Shown here in pieces: positions 30,877-32,304 of a stretch of DNA of 32,304 nucleotides (the stretch's first letter is position 1; every line of letters begins with the position of its first letter). Position numbers and translations under genes: made by a program. The DNA is taken from assembly GCA_002803225.1 (NCBI GenBank), contig NXFV01001009.1:1-32304 (forward strand), in the 5' to 3' direction. Source of the stretch: Gamarada debralockiae. Its lineage: Eukaryota; Ascomycota; Leotiomycetes; Helotiales; Hyphodiscaceae. The notes under the pieces are model-generated. The model saw only the letters and a list, made by a program, of their open reading frames with translations. It had not been told where the DNA came from and ran no database searches.

Positions 30877-31795
30877 ATGGCTGATCTTCAAGTAAGCTCA
30901 ACCTTCATACACCTTGAACAATTGCTGATCTTCCTTTTCTAGACCACCACGACACTCCACCTCCTCATCTTCGAACTTCCCGCCCTCTATCAAGTGCTGT
31001 TCGTCCAAATCTACTGTTACCAATTTACCTGCTTCTCCGAACTCTGGTTGATGTCTGACAGAAAATATGGCGTGAAACCTTCCCAGCTGGTCGCCGCGTC
31101 TTCCTAGGTTTACAACGTCGACGGCTTGAGGGCTCACTCTCCGATGCTCTCCCGTCGCTCTTCATGGTTCGTATTTCCTTTCCAGTTTTCAGACATCAAT
31201 CGTTGAATGCTGTTTCAACGATTGGAAGGGAACAAGAACCATAGCAGGAAATGAGTCTTTACCGCTCACTCTAACTGAGCAATTCAATTCAACAACATGG
31301 AGGAAACCCACTATCGAAGTGCCCCTGTGCAATTGCTGAAGGTGCTAGAACGATTGGGATGTTACTTTCAAATCATAGGCTCGCTTTCAAGTTTTTTCCC
31401 GGGAGAAGTAATGCTAACCTTGGAATTATGAACAGTCTGCAGCGACAACTACCACGAAACTCTTCGTCTGCATGAGATTTTCGAGCCTGATCAACGTCGA
31501 TTTCAGAAACTTGATTTGGTACGTGGCTAAGGCATATCCAGAGCTTTTCAATTCCGTCAAGAGACTACAACTCCGGGCGCTGACTGGAACTACTATTTTA
31601 AAGCTCGATTCGGTCCGAGAAATCTTTACAACTCACGCAGTCTCACTACTTTCGCGGGCTTGGAGCATCTGGAGTTTGTATTTTGGGAGGACGATAAGTA
31701 TCCTCCTCGAAAGGAATGGATGGAAGATTGCGAGAAGGCAATTAAAAGCAGAGTCTGTAGATCTGAAGGCGGAAGTTGCGGACTTGAAGGTTCCA
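30877..31795 (+). pseudogene. 2EXR-family pseudogene, third tandem copy
   Basis: Exon 1 is MADLQ (30877-30891), followed by a 51-nt intron (30892-30942, GTAAGC to TCTAG). Exon 2 reads TTTTLHLLIFELPAL and YQFTCFSEL, aligned with FTCFPDLP of the intact neighbour. There the frame slips by one, and the motif continues as VDV-stop-QKIWRETFPAGRRVFLG, with TGA at 31056-31058 in place of an Arg codon. The middle (about 31170-31460) is too decayed to read. The C-terminal part reappears in shifted frames at about 31470-31760 (FEPDQRRFQKLDLVRG, ARFGPRNLYNSRS, GLEHLEFVFWEDDKYPPRKE), the usual end of 2EXR proteins. It is not functional. Confidence 0.75.
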
Positions 31796-31799
31796 CGGT

Positions 31800-32304
31800 G
31801 ATATGCTATTAAATGTGGCTGGAGTCTTTAAGGAGCCGTAAGCAGATGCCACAGTTCGTACGATAACAATCGCTCAGCGAATTCCCAGCGACTAGGCGGA
31901 GGTTCTGCGAAGGGCTAGAATTCCCTTCCCATAGCTTCCGAGTCCAATTGCTCAATCGAAAAGAGTGCCTTCGGCTTTTGCCTTTCCTATTCGAGGCATT
32001 TCGTCCTTCTCATCGCTCAAGTTGATTGAAAGATTGACATCTCACATCCAGGATATGCAGTGTTTCAAGCCCACTTAATTTCCTGAGGTAAGAGCTGAAT
32101 AGCATACCTCGAATAATAGAAATAGAGCCGCCACTTCATTTTGGCACCGTGGCTTTCTTGTCAAAAGCCGTTGTAGCTATTGCGTTGGCTGAGAAGGAGT
32201 GATTGTCGTTAGGTTTCCCGCAACCTCACTCCCTACCAGTGCGGTCGATAATCGGACCAATCGGCGATCGATCGCCGATTAAGCGAGGATAGCGATTGAT
32301 TGCG
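31800..32304. other. No recognised gene
   Basis: No coding fossil is recognised apart from the palindrome near the right edge, listed separately. Confidence 0.4.
32259..32280. repeat. Perfect 22-bp palindrome
   Basis: AATCGGCGATC is followed directly by its reverse complement, with no spacer. Related CGAT/ATCGG words occur just before (GTCGATAATCGG) and after it. It could be a transposon end or a protein-binding site, or chance; the window ends 24 bp later. Confidence 0.85.

Overview
The window looks like nuclear DNA of a filamentous ascomycete (Pezizomycotina, possibly a leotiomycete; the class is a guess). The signs are short GT-AG introns of about 40-170 nt with CTAAC/CTAAT-like branch sites, a Zn2Cys6 regulator, 2EXR and DUF7703 family proteins, a Fot1/pogo-type transposon, and stop codons of the kind left by repeat-induced point mutation (RIP, CpA to TpA). 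It is a gene-poor, repeat-littered accessory region with more broken genes than whole ones. No RNA genes or CRISPR arrays were recognised by eye.

Layout. 1-470: end of a broken 2EXR gene cut by the window edge. 944-1744: an unassigned coding fragment. 2610-3560: decayed tail of a non-LTR retrotransposon. 4198-5193: an intact seven-helix DUF7703 protein. 6310-6397: a near-perfect long inverted repeat. 6841-7170: a doubtful LTR. 8032-8391: a MITE. 9186-9840: a second broken 2EXR gene. 10588-12112: an intact two-exon F-box-like gene. 12505-14352: a complete Fot1/pogo transposon whose transposase reads in one frame of 547 codons interrupted by eight TAG codons. 14802-15324: a MOSC-domain pseudogene. 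16021-17534: a cytochrome P450 pseudogene lacking its heme-binding end. 19028-20047: a decayed gene I cannot name. 20250-22145: an intact Zn2Cys6 transcription factor. 22840-23929: an intact short-chain dehydrogenase, divergent from the regulator. 24094-25291: a GH43 arabinofuranosidase-like gene with two breaks. 25965-26946: a secreted, Cys-rich, probably GPI-anchored protein. 28146-31795: three 2EXR copies in tandem, the middle one intact.

How the parts relate. Regulator, SDR and P450 relic lie within about 8 kb and could be what remains of a small secondary-metabolite cluster; this rests on gene types and proximity only. The 2EXR family appears five times, and four copies are broken. The GH43 relic and the secreted Cys-rich protein would act outside the cell on plant wall or host surface. 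Three processes seem to have shaped the region: transposon insertion, C-to-T mutation resembling RIP, and repeated duplication followed by decay of accessory genes.

All gene models were spliced by eye from reading frames and splice signals; no similarity search was run. Family calls come from recognised motifs.
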